Positions 55,486-64,000 of a DNA stretch of 64,000 nt are shown piece after piece. The notes under the pieces are model-generated. The model was given only the letters and a program-made list of their open reading frames with translations. It was not told where the DNA came from and did not search any database. Made by a program: the position numbers and the translations under genes. Source of the stretch: Limnobaculum xujianqingii (GTDB lineage: Bacteria; Pseudomonadota; Gammaproteobacteria; Enterobacterales; Enterobacteriaceae). The first letter of the stretch is position 1, and every line of letters starts with the position of its first letter. Where the stretch lies: assembly GCF_013394855.1 (NCBI RefSeq), contig NZ_JABMLK010000001.1, positions 372,001-436,000 of the forward strand, written 5' to 3'.

Positions 55486-56364
55486 ATGACTAAAAATATG
55501 TTGCGTAAAAGCATGTTGGCAGTAGCCGCTTTTGTACCGTTTATCACATTTTCTACACCATTGTTGGCCGCTACAACCAACCAGACTTCAATGATCCAAC
55601 AGAATCTGGCTGATTTAGAAAAAAGTACCGGTGGACGATTGGGCGTGGTTCTAATTAATACTGCGGATAATTCACAGATTATCTATCGCGGTGATGAGCG
55701 TTTCCCAATGTGCAGTACCAGTAAAATGATGGTAGTTGCAGGAGTATTAAAACAGAGTGAATCACAAAAAGGCCTTTTGGATCAGCAGGTGGATATTAAA
55801 AAGAAAGACCTGGTTAGTCATAGCCCGATTGCTGAAAAGCGTTTAAACAATAAAATGTCATTAGCAGAGCTGAGTGCCGCTACATTGAAATACAGTGATA
55901 ACGCAGCAATGAATAAACTGATAGAACAGTTGGGTGGCCCCCAAAAAGCCACGGCGTTTGCGCGTTCTATTGGTGACCAATCATTTCGTTTAGATCGTAC
56001 TGAACCAACGTTAAATACGGCAATTCCCGGTGATAAACGTGATACCACAACGCCGCTGGCTATGGCGGTCAGCCTGCAAAAATTGACCTTGGGAGAGGCG
56101 CTTGCTGCACCACAGCGTGCCCAACTGGTGGAGTGGCTAAAAGGAAATACTACCGGAGCCGCCAGTATTCGTGCTGGATTACCGGCTGAATGGGTGGTAG
56201 GCGATAAAACGGGTAGCGGTTCTTATGGCACTACTAATGATATTGCTGTTATCTGGCCAAAAGATAAAGCCCCCCTAATTCTGGTTACTTATTTTACCCA
56301 GAATGAAAAAAATGCTAAATCTCGTAGAGAAGTTTTAGCGTCAGCAGCAAAAATCGTCACATAG
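55486..56364 (+). CDS. bla: Class A beta-lactamase, CTX-M/KLUC/RAHN-like
   Basis: 292-residue serine beta-lactamase with a signal peptide. Catalytic motifs: M-C-S77-T-S-K80 (Ambler S70/K73, Cys69 as in CTX-M), Y-S137-D138-N139 (S130-D-N), E173 in R-T-E-P-T-L-N (E166), and K241-T-G-S-G (K234-T-G, Ser237). The blocks T-L-N-T-A-I-P-G-D and [12 protein letters not shown] and the A-K-I-V-T end resemble chromosomal CTX-M ancestors. Hydrolyses penicillins and probably some oxyimino-cephalosporins (inferred). No IS or integron is nearby, so it looks intrinsic. Confidence 0.95.
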   Translation: MTKNMLRKSMLAVAAFVPFITFSTPLLAATTNQTSMIQQNLADLEKSTGGRLGVVLINTADNSQIIYRGDERFPMCSTSKMMVVAGVLKQSESQKGLLDQQVDIKKKDLVSHSPIAEKRLNNKMSLAELSAATLKYSDNAAMNKLIEQLGGPQKATAFARSIGDQSFRLDRTEPTLNTAIPGDKRDTTTPLAMAVSLQKLTLGEALAAPQRAQLVEWLKGNTTGAASIRAGLPAEWVVGDKTGSGSYGTTNDIAVIWPKDKAPLILVTYFTQNEKNAKSRREVLASAAKIVT

Positions 56365-56405
56365 GGCCTCTGATCTTTGATATTAAACAGGATGGGTGTT
56401 GAACA

Positions 56406-57248
56406 TTGAGCAGACAAATGATGACGTTGTCGGATGGGATAACCAGATTACGCGACTATGTAACCCTTTGGCAGCTTACTGAAGACGGTGAGCCGTTCTA
56501 CACCCATTCCAACTGTCTGCAGCGAGTTTACTATGGTAACAGACGGGCAATGCTAAAAATTCCTCTGTCAGCAGAAGAGCGAAGAGGCTCAGGGTTAATG
56601 ATAGGGTGGAATGGTCAGGGTGCAGCGCAGGTATTGAAGCAGGATCATGACGCTATATTGCTTGAGTATCTGTCAGGAGAACAATCGCTGCTTGAGATGG
56701 CCATCGGTGGGCAAGATGATCAGGCAACCCGGATAATTTGTCAGGTAACCAATCGGCTACATGCACAGCAAATACCTTCTTATTCCGGATTAGTTTCTCT
56801 GCCTGAGTGGTTTAAATCACTCTCTTTGGCTGCAAAAAGTCAGAGCGGAATTTTTAGCAGAGCTGAATCTATTGCGTGTCGATTATTTTCACAACCGCAG
56901 GATACAAGGATTCTTCATGGTGATATTCATCATGGAAATATTCTGGATGCAGGAGAGAGAGGATGGCTGGCAATTGATCCCAAGGGATTATCAGGTGAAC
57001 GAGGATTTGATTTCGCCAATATCTTTTGTAATCCTCGGGCAGATATTGCTACCAATCCACAACGATTTAGCCGACGTCTGGAAATAGTAAGCGAAACAGC
57101 AAATATCGAGTGTAATCGACTGTTGGCATGGATTATTTCGTGGTCGGCACTTTCGGCAGCCTGGTTTATTGAGGATGGTGAAAACCCGGAAACGCCATTG
57201 GCTGTTGCAAGGCTGGCGCTTGATGAACTGAGAGATAGAGATTTTTAG
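56406..57248 (+). CDS. APH(6)/hydroxyurea phosphotransferase-family kinase
   Basis: 280 residues (TTG start at 56406 with AGGAT upstream; ATG 56418 is an alternative). The fold and motifs match the APH(6)/Hur family (StrB): L-H171-G-D-I-H-H-G-N (catalytic loop), W-L-A-I-D-P-K-G-L-S-G-E-R-G-F-D-F-A-N (magnesium Asp), and G-W-N-G-Q-G-A-A-Q-V-L in the N-lobe. StrB inactivates streptomycin; the true substrate here is untested. Only 41 bases follow bla, so the two are likely co-transcribed. Confidence 0.88.
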   Translation: MSRQMMTLSDGITRLRDYVTLWQLTEDGEPFYTHSNCLQRVYYGNRRAMLKIPLSAEERRGSGLMIGWNGQGAAQVLKQDHDAILLEYLSGEQSLLEMAIGGQDDQATRIICQVTNRLHAQQIPSYSGLVSLPEWFKSLSLAAKSQSGIFSRAESIACRLFSQPQDTRILHGDIHHGNILDAGERGWLAIDPKGLSGERGFDFANIFCNPRADIATNPQRFSRRLEIVSETANIECNRLLAWIISWSALSAAWFIEDGENPETPLAVARLALDELRDRDF

Positions 57249-57258
57249 TCTGGTTGAT

Positions 57259-57294
57259 ATAAAAATCCCGGCTGATAGGCGCCGGGATTTTTAT
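57259..57294. terminator. Convergent terminator between aph-like gene and rimO
   Basis: Stem AAAAATCCCGGC with GCCGGGATTTTT and a short loop, usable from both sides. Confidence 0.85.
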
Positions 57295-57313
57295 TAGCCA
57301 AATACGTGCAGCA

Positions 57314-58648
57314 TTATCTTGCTACAGAACCCCACAGGTCGTATTCGTCAGCATTTTCGATAGTGACTTGAACAATGTCGCCCACTTTAACCTGGCGTTC
57401 TTCATTCAGATAAACCACACCGTCAATTTCTGGTGCATCAGCCATACTGCGGCCAATAGCGCCTTCTTCATCAATTTCATCAATAATAACCGGCAACGTC
57501 AGGCCAATTTTGTCCTGTAAGCGTTGGGCAGAAATTTGTTGTTGCAGCTGCATAAAGCGATGGAAGCGCTCTTCTTTTATCTCTTCCGGTACCTGATCGG
57601 CAAGTTCATTGGCGGCTGCACCTTCAACCGGGCTGTATTTAAAACAACCTACGCGATCCAGCTTAGCTTCACGCAAGAAGTCCAGCAGCATTGCGAAATC
57701 TTCTTCTGTTTCACCAGGGAAGCCAACAATAAAGGTGGAGCGCAGCGTTAATTGAGGACAGATTTCTCTCCAGCGTTTAACTCGCTCCAGCGTGCGTTCT
57801 ACTGAACCAGGACGTTTCATCGCCTTCAGAATTTTTGGGCTGGCGTGCTGCAGAGGAATATCCAGATAAGGCAGAATCTTGCCAGCGGCCATCAATGGAA
57901 TAACATCATCCACGTGTGGATAAGGGTAGACATAGTGTAAACGCACCCAAATTCCCATAGTGGAAAGTTGCTCACACAGGCTTACCATATCAGTTTTAAC
58001 CGGCTGACCATTCCAGAAACCGGTACGATGTTTAACATCCACACCGTAAGCTGAAGTATCTTGTGAAATAACCAGCAGTTCTTTTACACCAGCATCGACT
58101 AAACGTTTTGCTTCATCCAACACTGAGCCAATCGGGCGACTGTCCAGATCTCCCCGCATGGAAGGAATAATGCAGAAGGTACAACGATGATTACAGCCTT
58201 CGGATATTTTCAGATAAGCATAATGTTTAGGGGTCAACTTAACACCCTGAGCAGGAACCAGACTGGTAAAAGGATTGTATTCTGGTTTTGGCGCATAGGT
58301 ATGAACGTGAGCTAATACTTGTTCATAACTATGGGGACCAGTGATTTCCAGCACCTTAGGATGGACTTCACGGATCTGATCTTCTTTTGCACCCAAACAG
58401 CCCGTTACGATAACTTTGCCGTTTTCGGTTAATGCTTCCCCAATGGCTTCCAGAGATTCTTGCACTGCGCCCTCAATAAAGCCGCAGGTATTAACGATAA
58501 CCAGATCGGCACCTTCGTAACTTGGAACCACCTGATAACCTTCAGTGCGCAATTCCGTGAGGATACGCTCTGAATCGACCAGATTTTTAGGGCAGCCTAA
58601 AGAAATAAATCCGACTGTTGGAGCATGAGGTGTTGTAGTTTGGGGCAT
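57314..58648 (-). CDS. rimO: Ribosomal protein S12 methylthiotransferase RimO
   Basis: 444 residues. UPF0004 Cys (C19, C55, C84), radical SAM motif C152-N-H-R-C156-T-F-C159, and C-terminal TRAM domain. Adds methylthio to Asp89 of S12, using two 4Fe-4S clusters. Single gene. In E. coli it lies about min 19, consistent with the grxA-artJ block also present here. Confidence 0.98.
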   Translation of the reverse strand: MPQTTTPHAPTVGFISLGCPKNLVDSERILTELRTEGYQVVPSYEGADLVIVNTCGFIEGAVQESLEAIGEALTENGKVIVTGCLGAKEDQIREVHPKVLEITGPHSYEQVLAHVHTYAPKPEYNPFTSLVPAQGVKLTPKHYAYLKISEGCNHRCTFCIIPSMRGDLDSRPIGSVLDEAKRLVDAGVKELLVISQDTSAYGVDVKHRTGFWNGQPVKTDMVSLCEQLSTMGIWVRLHYVYPYPHVDDVIPLMAAGKILPYLDIPLQHASPKILKAMKRPGSVERTLERVKRWREICPQLTLRSTFIVGFPGETEEDFAMLLDFLREAKLDRVGCFKYSPVEGAAANELADQVPEEIKEERFHRFMQLQQQISAQRLQDKIGLTLPVIIDEIDEEGAIGRSMADAPEIDGVVYLNEERQVKVGDIVQVTIENADEYDLWGSVAR

Positions 58649-59277
58649 TATGAAAAACTCATTGATTTAGTAATTCAGCCGTATATCGATTTGTCGATAT
58701 TTGCAGCTGTTAGCGACTGGGATGGAATTCTACCGATGTCGGAGCCAAAATTATATAGCCAGCTGCGGTGATTTGCTGGTAGATAGCTGTAGTAGTTTAG
58801 AAGATCGGGCAGATAAAACCAGAATATTTGAGTTTCAAAATAAATCAGAATGAGATGAGCATGATAATGAATGGTAATTCAACTTGTTTGTTGAGTTTAT
58901 TTTAAATTTTAACAACTCAATAGATTTTCATTTTAAATAGTTATAGATCTTGATTTTCATTTTAACTAATAAGTGTTGCTCATCTGTTGATTAATAAATA
59001 ATCAAAAGTAACTGGTATTAGGGGAATATCAGGTATAGCAAGGATTTCATGGTTATCATTTTTGCATAAAGTGGCAGGGCATTGCTCAGACTTCATCAGT
59101 TATCGCCCATGTAATGGGATGTATCAAGTATTCACCCACTGATTCGTGGACGTTTTTTATTCTAAAATGTGTGGATCTATAATGATACTTTGGTATCATT
59201 ACTCATCTGATTTATTACCTGTCTATTAATTTTCAAACGCATTAAATAATATTAATTACTCTTATCCTGGATAGGAT
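58649..59277. other. Intergenic region between rimO and second autotransporter
   Basis: About 630 bases, AT-rich on the right. Divergent promoters must lie here, and no small gene is supported. No phase-variation repeat was seen. Confidence 0.5.
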
Positions 59278-62200
59278 ATGGTTGCAAATATAAAAGGGAT
59301 TGTTTTGAACAACACATTTAATTATTCAAAATCAAACGGTAAACATTCTGATTATGCGTTTAAAAAGAAACGCATTGCGCTAGCCGTTATTGCCGGAGCC
59401 TTCTCCACTCTCTCTGCTACCTTTCCGCAATCCGTTAATGCAAATGGCAGTAACATCATACTTCATCACGATCAAGAGATGACCATTGATACAGAAATGG
59501 ACATCAGGCCAACTAATGTATCAAGTACCGGCCGCGTTCTGATTGGATTTGAAGAGTATATAAAAGAAGGATCTAATGGAACGCTTACCGTTACAGAAAA
59601 CGGTATTCTTACTGCCAGACTTATCAACCTTGCCCGTAATCCAAACTCTTATGCGGTAATGAATGTTGAAAAGGGCGGTAAAGTCCAGGTCATTAATACC
59701 AGTTATGCTTATCCAATGGCGATTGGTGGTGATGGCGGAACAACTAACTCCGTTGGGGCTGTTGGCATACTGAATATTACCGGACCAGGGAGTGAAGTTA
59801 TAGTTACACCATTAAACCAATCGCTTTCTCTGGGGAGCGGTGAGGTTTCAATTGGTAGTAATGGTGCCACTGGTTATCTGAATATCACTGATGGCGGAAA
59901 GTTTAGCGTCAGAGATAATGATGGCACAGGTAGAGGTGTTGGAATATATATTGGTAGCCGTGGCGCTAATACCACCAAAGGTTATGTGACGGTTGATGGC
60001 ACGGGTAGTGAGTTTTATGCTGAAAATAGAATCCTTGTTGGTACCTACAACCAGGGAATACTAACGGTTACTAATGGCGGAACTGTAAAAGCGGACTCCT
60101 ATATTAGCGTTGGTCGCGTGGAAAATATTCAGGGTGAAAGCCTGCTTTCTATTACCGGAAACAATTCATTAGCACAGGCAGAGAATATCTATATTGGTGA
60201 AGGTAACAAGAGCCAAAGCGCGATTGTTGTAGCTGATGGTGGAACCCTGACCAGTGAAAATAATATTCATATTTCCAGATACGCAGGCTCTCTTGGTGAA
60301 TTAATTGTTGGTGGACGAGCCGGTGAAAGTGCACTGGCGGCTGGTACTGTTAATGCCAATATCATTCAATTTGGTCAGGGTAGTTTTGTTGGTGACGGTA
60401 AGATTACCCTTAATCATACCAATGATGATTATCAACTGGGAGCCGCTATTGTTGGTCAGGGCGCCATTAATGTTCTGAGTGGTAATACAGAATTGACTGC
60501 CGATAACAGCGGTTTTACCGGTAAGTTCACCATTGAAAACGACGGAACTCTGACGGCTCAACAGCAGCAAAATTTGAGTAATGTCGCTATCTCGAATAAT
60601 GGCACGTTGACCCTTCTCGGTAATAGCGATTGGGAACTGATTAACCGGATTTCAGGCAATGGCCTGATTAACGTTGATACTGATAATAATCAGTTTAGCT
60701 TTGCTGACAATACCAATAGTGCTTTTACCGGGACGGTAGCACTAAACAATACTCGCTTTGCGCTTGATTCGCTGAACGCTCCACAAAATCTTCAGTTTTT
60801 GCAAGGGACAACACTACAACTTAATCATGGTAGTCAGGCAACCGTTGGAGTTGGGGCTCAGTCCATTGGCGGACTGACGTTTAATGGCGGTCAGTTGTCT
60901 TTTGACTCCACTATCACTCCGGGAGAACTGCTATCTTCAAATTGGGTAGAAACTGATGCTAATAGCGTTTTGGATATTAGCGGTGCAGGTTCTGTACAGG
61001 TCTCCATGCCTTCGGCTGTACCTAACGACATCCCGGTGATTAACGGCAATAAATCGTTATTAGAGCAGGATGATGAACAGACTCTGGTGATGTTGATTAA
61101 AGCCAATGGCAGTGTTTCCGGAACCGGTGGTCAGCTTGATCTGATTGATGAGAACGGTAACGCGATCAGCAATGCCCAGCTGTTGGATGTATCTCAAAAT
61201 GGGAGTGTGGTTGCCAAAGGAACTTACGATTTCCAGTTAAGCAGCGGCACAAACAATGACGGTCTGTATATTGGTTATGGATTGAAACAGTTGGAACTGC
61301 AGGGCAGTGGTGATAATGCGCTGATCCTGACACCTGATGCGGGCTCTATTGGCTTAGCAACCGACTTACGCGCTAAACTAACCGGAAGTGGCGATTTGGC
61401 CATTGATGCCGTGAGCCAAACCGTTTCATTATCCAATGGGGGTAATGACTACACGGGTGAAACCTTTATTCGTCAGGGTGTATTGTCGCTGGCAAATAAT
61501 AACGTGCTGGGGCAGACATCTCACCTACAGCTGGATGCAGATACTCAAGTGTTGATGAATAACTATCAACAGTCAGTGGGTAAGCTCAGTACGGCGGTTG
61601 ACAGTCAGGTCAATCTTAGTGATGGCAGCCAGCTTACTATTACTTCAGCACAACGAACTGTTGGTGATAATTATGGTGGTCTGATTGCTCAGGACACACT
61701 GGTCGGAACGGGCAGCCTGATATTGGATAGTAGTGCCGTCGTAGTGAATGGTACCAATGAACAGTACAGCGGTGATGTAACGCTGAACAACAGCTCATCC
61801 ATTGCTTTGGATCAGGTGAATGGCCTTGGAGCAACAGGAAAAATTACTCTGACTGGGGCTGATGATAAATTAACGTTATCCATTACACCGGATAGTGCCG
61901 TGCCGACGCATGCCTTTACTCGTACTCTGGCGGGCCAGGGCGTGGTGTCTCTGCAAGACAGCACTGATATTACGCCGGATGCAGATAACAGCGGATTTAG
62001 TGGTCTGTTTGCAGTAGCTCAGAATTCCACATTACGCGCCGTTAGCGCTTCCCAATTGGGGAGCGCCAGTATCGATAATCAGGGTGAACTTTACCTGACG
62101 GCCAATAATAGCTGGGTGCTGGAAAATGATATCTATGGTAACGGTGACCTGTACAAGCAGGGCGCTTCCATGATGATCGTCAACCGCGATCTAACCTATA

Positions 62201-63801
62201 CCGGTAATACAACGGTAGAAGATGGCACTCTGGTGATTGGTGACAATACGGATTCAACGGGTGCACTTTCTGCCAGCGCACAAGTGAAGGTGCTATCAGG
62301 TGCAGTACTTGGTGGTAGCGGTAATGTTGGCGGATATATTGATAACGCCGGTACGGTTTCTGCTTTGAATGCATTATCAGGGTATGAATCTGCTGCGGCC
62401 AGTCACTTTACCGTTGGCGGTCTCAACAACAGCGGTACCATTCTTTTGGCTGGCGGGACTACCGGCAACCGACTGAATATTAATGGTAATTATGCCGGAA
62501 ATGACGGTAGCCAGTTAATTATTAATACCCAACTGGGCGATGACAGCTCAGTAACGGATAAATTAGTCATTAGTGGTGACAGTGCAGGAGCTACCGACCT
62601 GATAGTCAATAACGTTAATGGTGCCGGTGCAGCAACCCAAAATGGTATTCAGGTTGTGAACGTTAACGGTGCATCAAACGGTGAGTTTAAATTGGCTAAC
62701 CGTGCGGTAGCCGGTGCTTATGAATACTTGCTGTATAAAAATGGCACGATTGCAGAAGATGGGCACTGGTACCTGCGTAATACCACCGAAGAGCAGTCTG
62801 GTGGTGAGGATAATGGCAATGGCGCTAAGCCTGAAGAAGTCACGCCAGACGAAGGTACATCGATTTATCGTCCGGAAGCGGGTAGCTATATTGCCAATAT
62901 GGCTGCGGCTAAAACCATGTTTAACCTGCGTCTGGAAGATCGTGAAGGTCGCGCAGAAAACAGCAGTATGTGGTTGCGTCAGTCAGGTAGCCATAATCGC
63001 CAGCGTGAATCATCCGGGCAATTACGTACTACTACCAATAGCTATGTTATACAAGGCGGTGGTGAAATTCTGTCTCATCAGTTTGGTGAACAGGATCGTT
63101 TAGGCTTAGGGGTGATGCTGGGATACGGTAATGCCAGCAGTAAAACGCGTTCTACCTTTACCGGTTATCATTCCAAAGGTCGTGTTGATGGTTATACCGC
63201 AGGGGTTTATGGCACCTGGTATCAGGATGCTAAAACCTTAAATGGTCTGTATCTGGATAGCTGGTTGCAATACAGCTGGTTGGATGCTTCAGTCAATGGT
63301 GAGAAGTTGTCACAGGAAGACTATGACATTAAGGGATACAGTGCATCACTGGAAGGTGGTTATCGTCTTCCGGTTTATCAGGGCCTAAATGGTAATGTAT
63401 TTATCACGCCTCAGGCTCAAGTCATCTTTAATGCATTGGACATTAACGATTATCGTGAAGCAGGTGGTACCGATGTTCGCTCCAGCGGTAAAGACAATGT
63501 TCAAACCCGTTTAGGGCTAAAAGTTTCCCGTGAAGGCGTTCATGATAAAGACAAGGGAACCAATAAACTGTTTACCATCTATGCCGCACTTAACTGGTTG
63601 TATAACAGTGAGTTGACCGGTGTTTATATGAACGATGTGCGTCTGGAGCAGGTTGGCAGCCGTAATATTGGTGAACTGAAACTGGGTGCTGAAGGGCAAA
63701 TAAACAGCCATCTTAATCTGTGGAGCAATGTGGCTCAGCAAATGGGTGGTGATGGTTACAGTGATACCTCCGTTAACTTTGGTATTAAGTACCGTTTCTG
63801 A
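59278..63801 (+). CDS. Large type Va autotransporter
   Basis: 1507 residues. The N-terminal 55 form a long signal peptide with a basic patch (K-K-K-R) and hydrophobic core, ending S-V-N-A. The passenger is a long beta-helix with autotransporter-associated strand repeats (G-x-x-x-I-x-x-G-x-G-x-x-G motifs, V-E-D-G-T-L-V-I-G-D-N, G-G-S-G-N-V-G-G), then a pertactin-like core with T-M-F-N-L-R-L-E-D-R-E-G-R, and a 12-stranded barrel ending in F-G-I-K-Y-R-F. No protease motif. Likely adhesin or biofilm factor. ATG 59278 has only a close GGAT ribosome-binding site. Confidence 0.92.
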   Translation: MVANIKGIVLNNTFNYSKSNGKHSDYAFKKKRIALAVIAGAFSTLSATFPQSVNANGSNIILHHDQEMTIDTEMDIRPTNVSSTGRVLIGFEEYIKEGSNGTLTVTENGILTARLINLARNPNSYAVMNVEKGGKVQVINTSYAYPMAIGGDGGTTNSVGAVGILNITGPGSEVIVTPLNQSLSLGSGEVSIGSNGATGYLNITDGGKFSVRDNDGTGRGVGIYIGSRGANTTKGYVTVDGTGSEFYAENRILVGTYNQGILTVTNGGTVKADSYISVGRVENIQGESLLSITGNNSLAQAENIYIGEGNKSQSAIVVADGGTLTSENNIHISRYAGSLGELIVGGRAGESALAAGTVNANIIQFGQGSFVGDGKITLNHTNDDYQLGAAIVGQGAINVLSGNTELTADNSGFTGKFTIENDGTLTAQQQQNLSNVAISNNGTLTLLGNSDWELINRISGNGLINVDTDNNQFSFADNTNSAFTGTVALNNTRFALDSLNAPQNLQFLQGTTLQLNHGSQATVGVGAQSIGGLTFNGGQLSFDSTITPGELLSSNWVETDANSVLDISGAGSVQVSMPSAVPNDIPVINGNKSLLEQDDEQTLVMLIKANGSVSGTGGQLDLIDENGNAISNAQLLDVSQNGSVVAKGTYDFQLSSGTNNDGLYIGYGLKQLELQGSGDNALILTPDAGSIGLATDLRAKLTGSGDLAIDAVSQTVSLSNGGNDYTGETFIRQGVLSLANNNVLGQTSHLQLDADTQVLMNNYQQSVGKLSTAVDSQVNLSDGSQLTITSAQRTVGDNYGGLIAQDTLVGTGSLILDSSAVVVNGTNEQYSGDVTLNNSSSIALDQVNGLGATGKITLTGADDKLTLSITPDSAVPTHAFTRTLAGQGVVSLQDSTDITPDADNSGFSGLFAVAQNSTLRAVSASQLGSASIDNQGELYLTANNSWVLENDIYGNGDLYKQGASMMIVNRDLTYTGNTTVEDGTLVIGDNTDSTGALSASAQVKVLSGAVLGGSGNVGGYIDNAGTVSALNALSGYESAAASHFTVGGLNNSGTILLAGGTTGNRLNINGNYAGNDGSQLIINTQLGDDSSVTDKLVISGDSAGATDLIVNNVNGAGAATQNGIQVVNVNGASNGEFKLANRAVAGAYEYLLYKNGTIAEDGHWYLRNTTEEQSGGEDNGNGAKPEEVTPDEGTSIYRPEAGSYIANMAAAKTMFNLRLEDREGRAENSSMWLRQSGSHNRQRESSGQLRTTTNSYVIQGGGEILSHQFGEQDRLGLGVMLGYGNASSKTRSTFTGYHSKGRVDGYTAGVYGTWYQDAKTLNGLYLDSWLQYSWLDASVNGEKLSQEDYDIKGYSASLEGGYRLPVYQGLNGNVFITPQAQVIFNALDINDYREAGGTDVRSSGKDNVQTRLGLKVSREGVHDKDKGTNKLFTIYAALNWLYNSELTGVYMNDVRLEQVGSRNIGELKLGAEGQINSHLNLWSNVAQQMGGDGYSDTSVNFGIKYRF

Positions 63802-63815
63802 TTAGCCATAGCGAT

Positions 63816-63845
63816 AAAAAAGGCAGCCTTTTGGCTGCCTTTTTC
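63816..63845. terminator. Terminator after second autotransporter
   Basis: AAAAAAGGCAGCC pairs with GGCTGCCTTTTT around four T, 15 bases past the stop; can serve both directions. Confidence 0.9.
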
Positions 63846-63864
63846 AATTTATAGAGACGATAAC

Positions 63865-63990
63865 TTATTTAACAATAGAACCATCAGGGCGCTTCAGGTC
63901 TTTACGGTCACGCCAGTTGGTAATAACCGTTGGTAATGCAGCCTGAATAGCAATCAGAACAAACCAGATAATCCAGCCCAGAATTTTCAT
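63865..63990 (-). CDS. Small membrane protein (41 residues)
   Basis: ATG on the minus strand at 63990, TAA ending at 63865. One membrane helix (residues about 4-24, I-L-G-W-I-I-W-F-V-L-I-A-I-Q-A-A-L) followed by a basic tail (N-W-R-D-R-K-D-L-K-R). The window ends 10 bases upstream, so the promoter and any longer start are not seen. The frame and composition are convincing; I do not recognise the family. Confidence 0.6.
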   Translation of the reverse strand: MKILGWIIWFVLIAIQAALPTVITNWRDRKDLKRPDGSIVK

Positions 63991-64000
63991 TACCGTATAA

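Overview
The window is a piece of a gammaproteobacterial chromosome of the order Enterobacterales. Most housekeeping genes (aspS-nudB-yebC-ruvC-ruvA-ruvB, cmoA-cmoB, cutC, yecM, yecN, grxA, nfsA, ybjN, rlmC, rimO, yidE, yggL, ydhIJK, agp, yaeF) are clear orthologs of E. coli genes with moderate divergence and a rearranged order. The base composition is lower in GC than E. coli. A Budviciaceae-like host (Limnobaculum, Pragia, Budvicia) would fit, but that is a guess; no rRNA or tRNA is present to settle it.

Layout. (1) 1-9815: the late tail module of a Mu-like prophage, running from tail assembly chaperone through tape measure, DNA circulation protein, baseplate hub, spike, gp46/gp47/gp48-type baseplate proteins, tail fiber and fiber assembly. 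Tape measure and DNA circulation genes are broken, so the element looks decayed, although the chaperone keeps a textbook -1 frameshift signal. (2) 10.1-16.8 kb: yidE, yggL, small and periplasmic proteins, glucose-1-phosphatase agp, and an S58-type peptidase with a methyltransferase. (3) 17.5-20.4 kb: a first autotransporter. (4) 20.7-25.0 kb: a rhamnonate operon (IclR regulator, DapA-type aldolase, rhmD, rhmT) with paired candidate operators. (5) 25.1-28.2 kb: ydhIJK efflux. (6) 28.2-34.2 kb: an AT-rich, sparsely coding accessory stretch with two solitary IS1-InsA-like zinc-ribbon proteins, a YedE-type selenium/sulfur transporter with a DUF3343 carrier protein, and an AraC regulator. (7) 34.2-36.1 kb: a second DapA-family/IclR pair.

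(8) 36.3-49.5 kb: core block with yecM, a PatB/MalY C-S lyase, cutC, a secreted lactonase-type propeller, yaeF, cmoBA, yecN, an FmdB-type zinc ribbon, aspS and the SOS-controlled ruv genes (LexA box before ruvA). (9) 49.6-54.3 kb: grxA, nfsA, a DUF4250 gene, ybjN, rlmC, a methylguanine-DNA methyltransferase gene and artJ with two ARG boxes spaced 3 bp apart. (10) 54.4-57.2 kb: an accessory resistance island with a LysR/AmpR-like regulator divergent from a CTX-M-like class A beta-lactamase, followed after 41 bp by an APH(6)-like phosphotransferase. (11) 57.3-64.0 kb: rimO, a second very large autotransporter and a small membrane protein at the right edge.

Most interesting: the solitary InsA-like proteins and the motif shared by their neighbourhood, the bla-aph pair, the rhamnonate operon with a non-orthologous aldolase and visible operators, the recoding signals in the prophage, and the gp48 protein fused to an adhesin-like domain.
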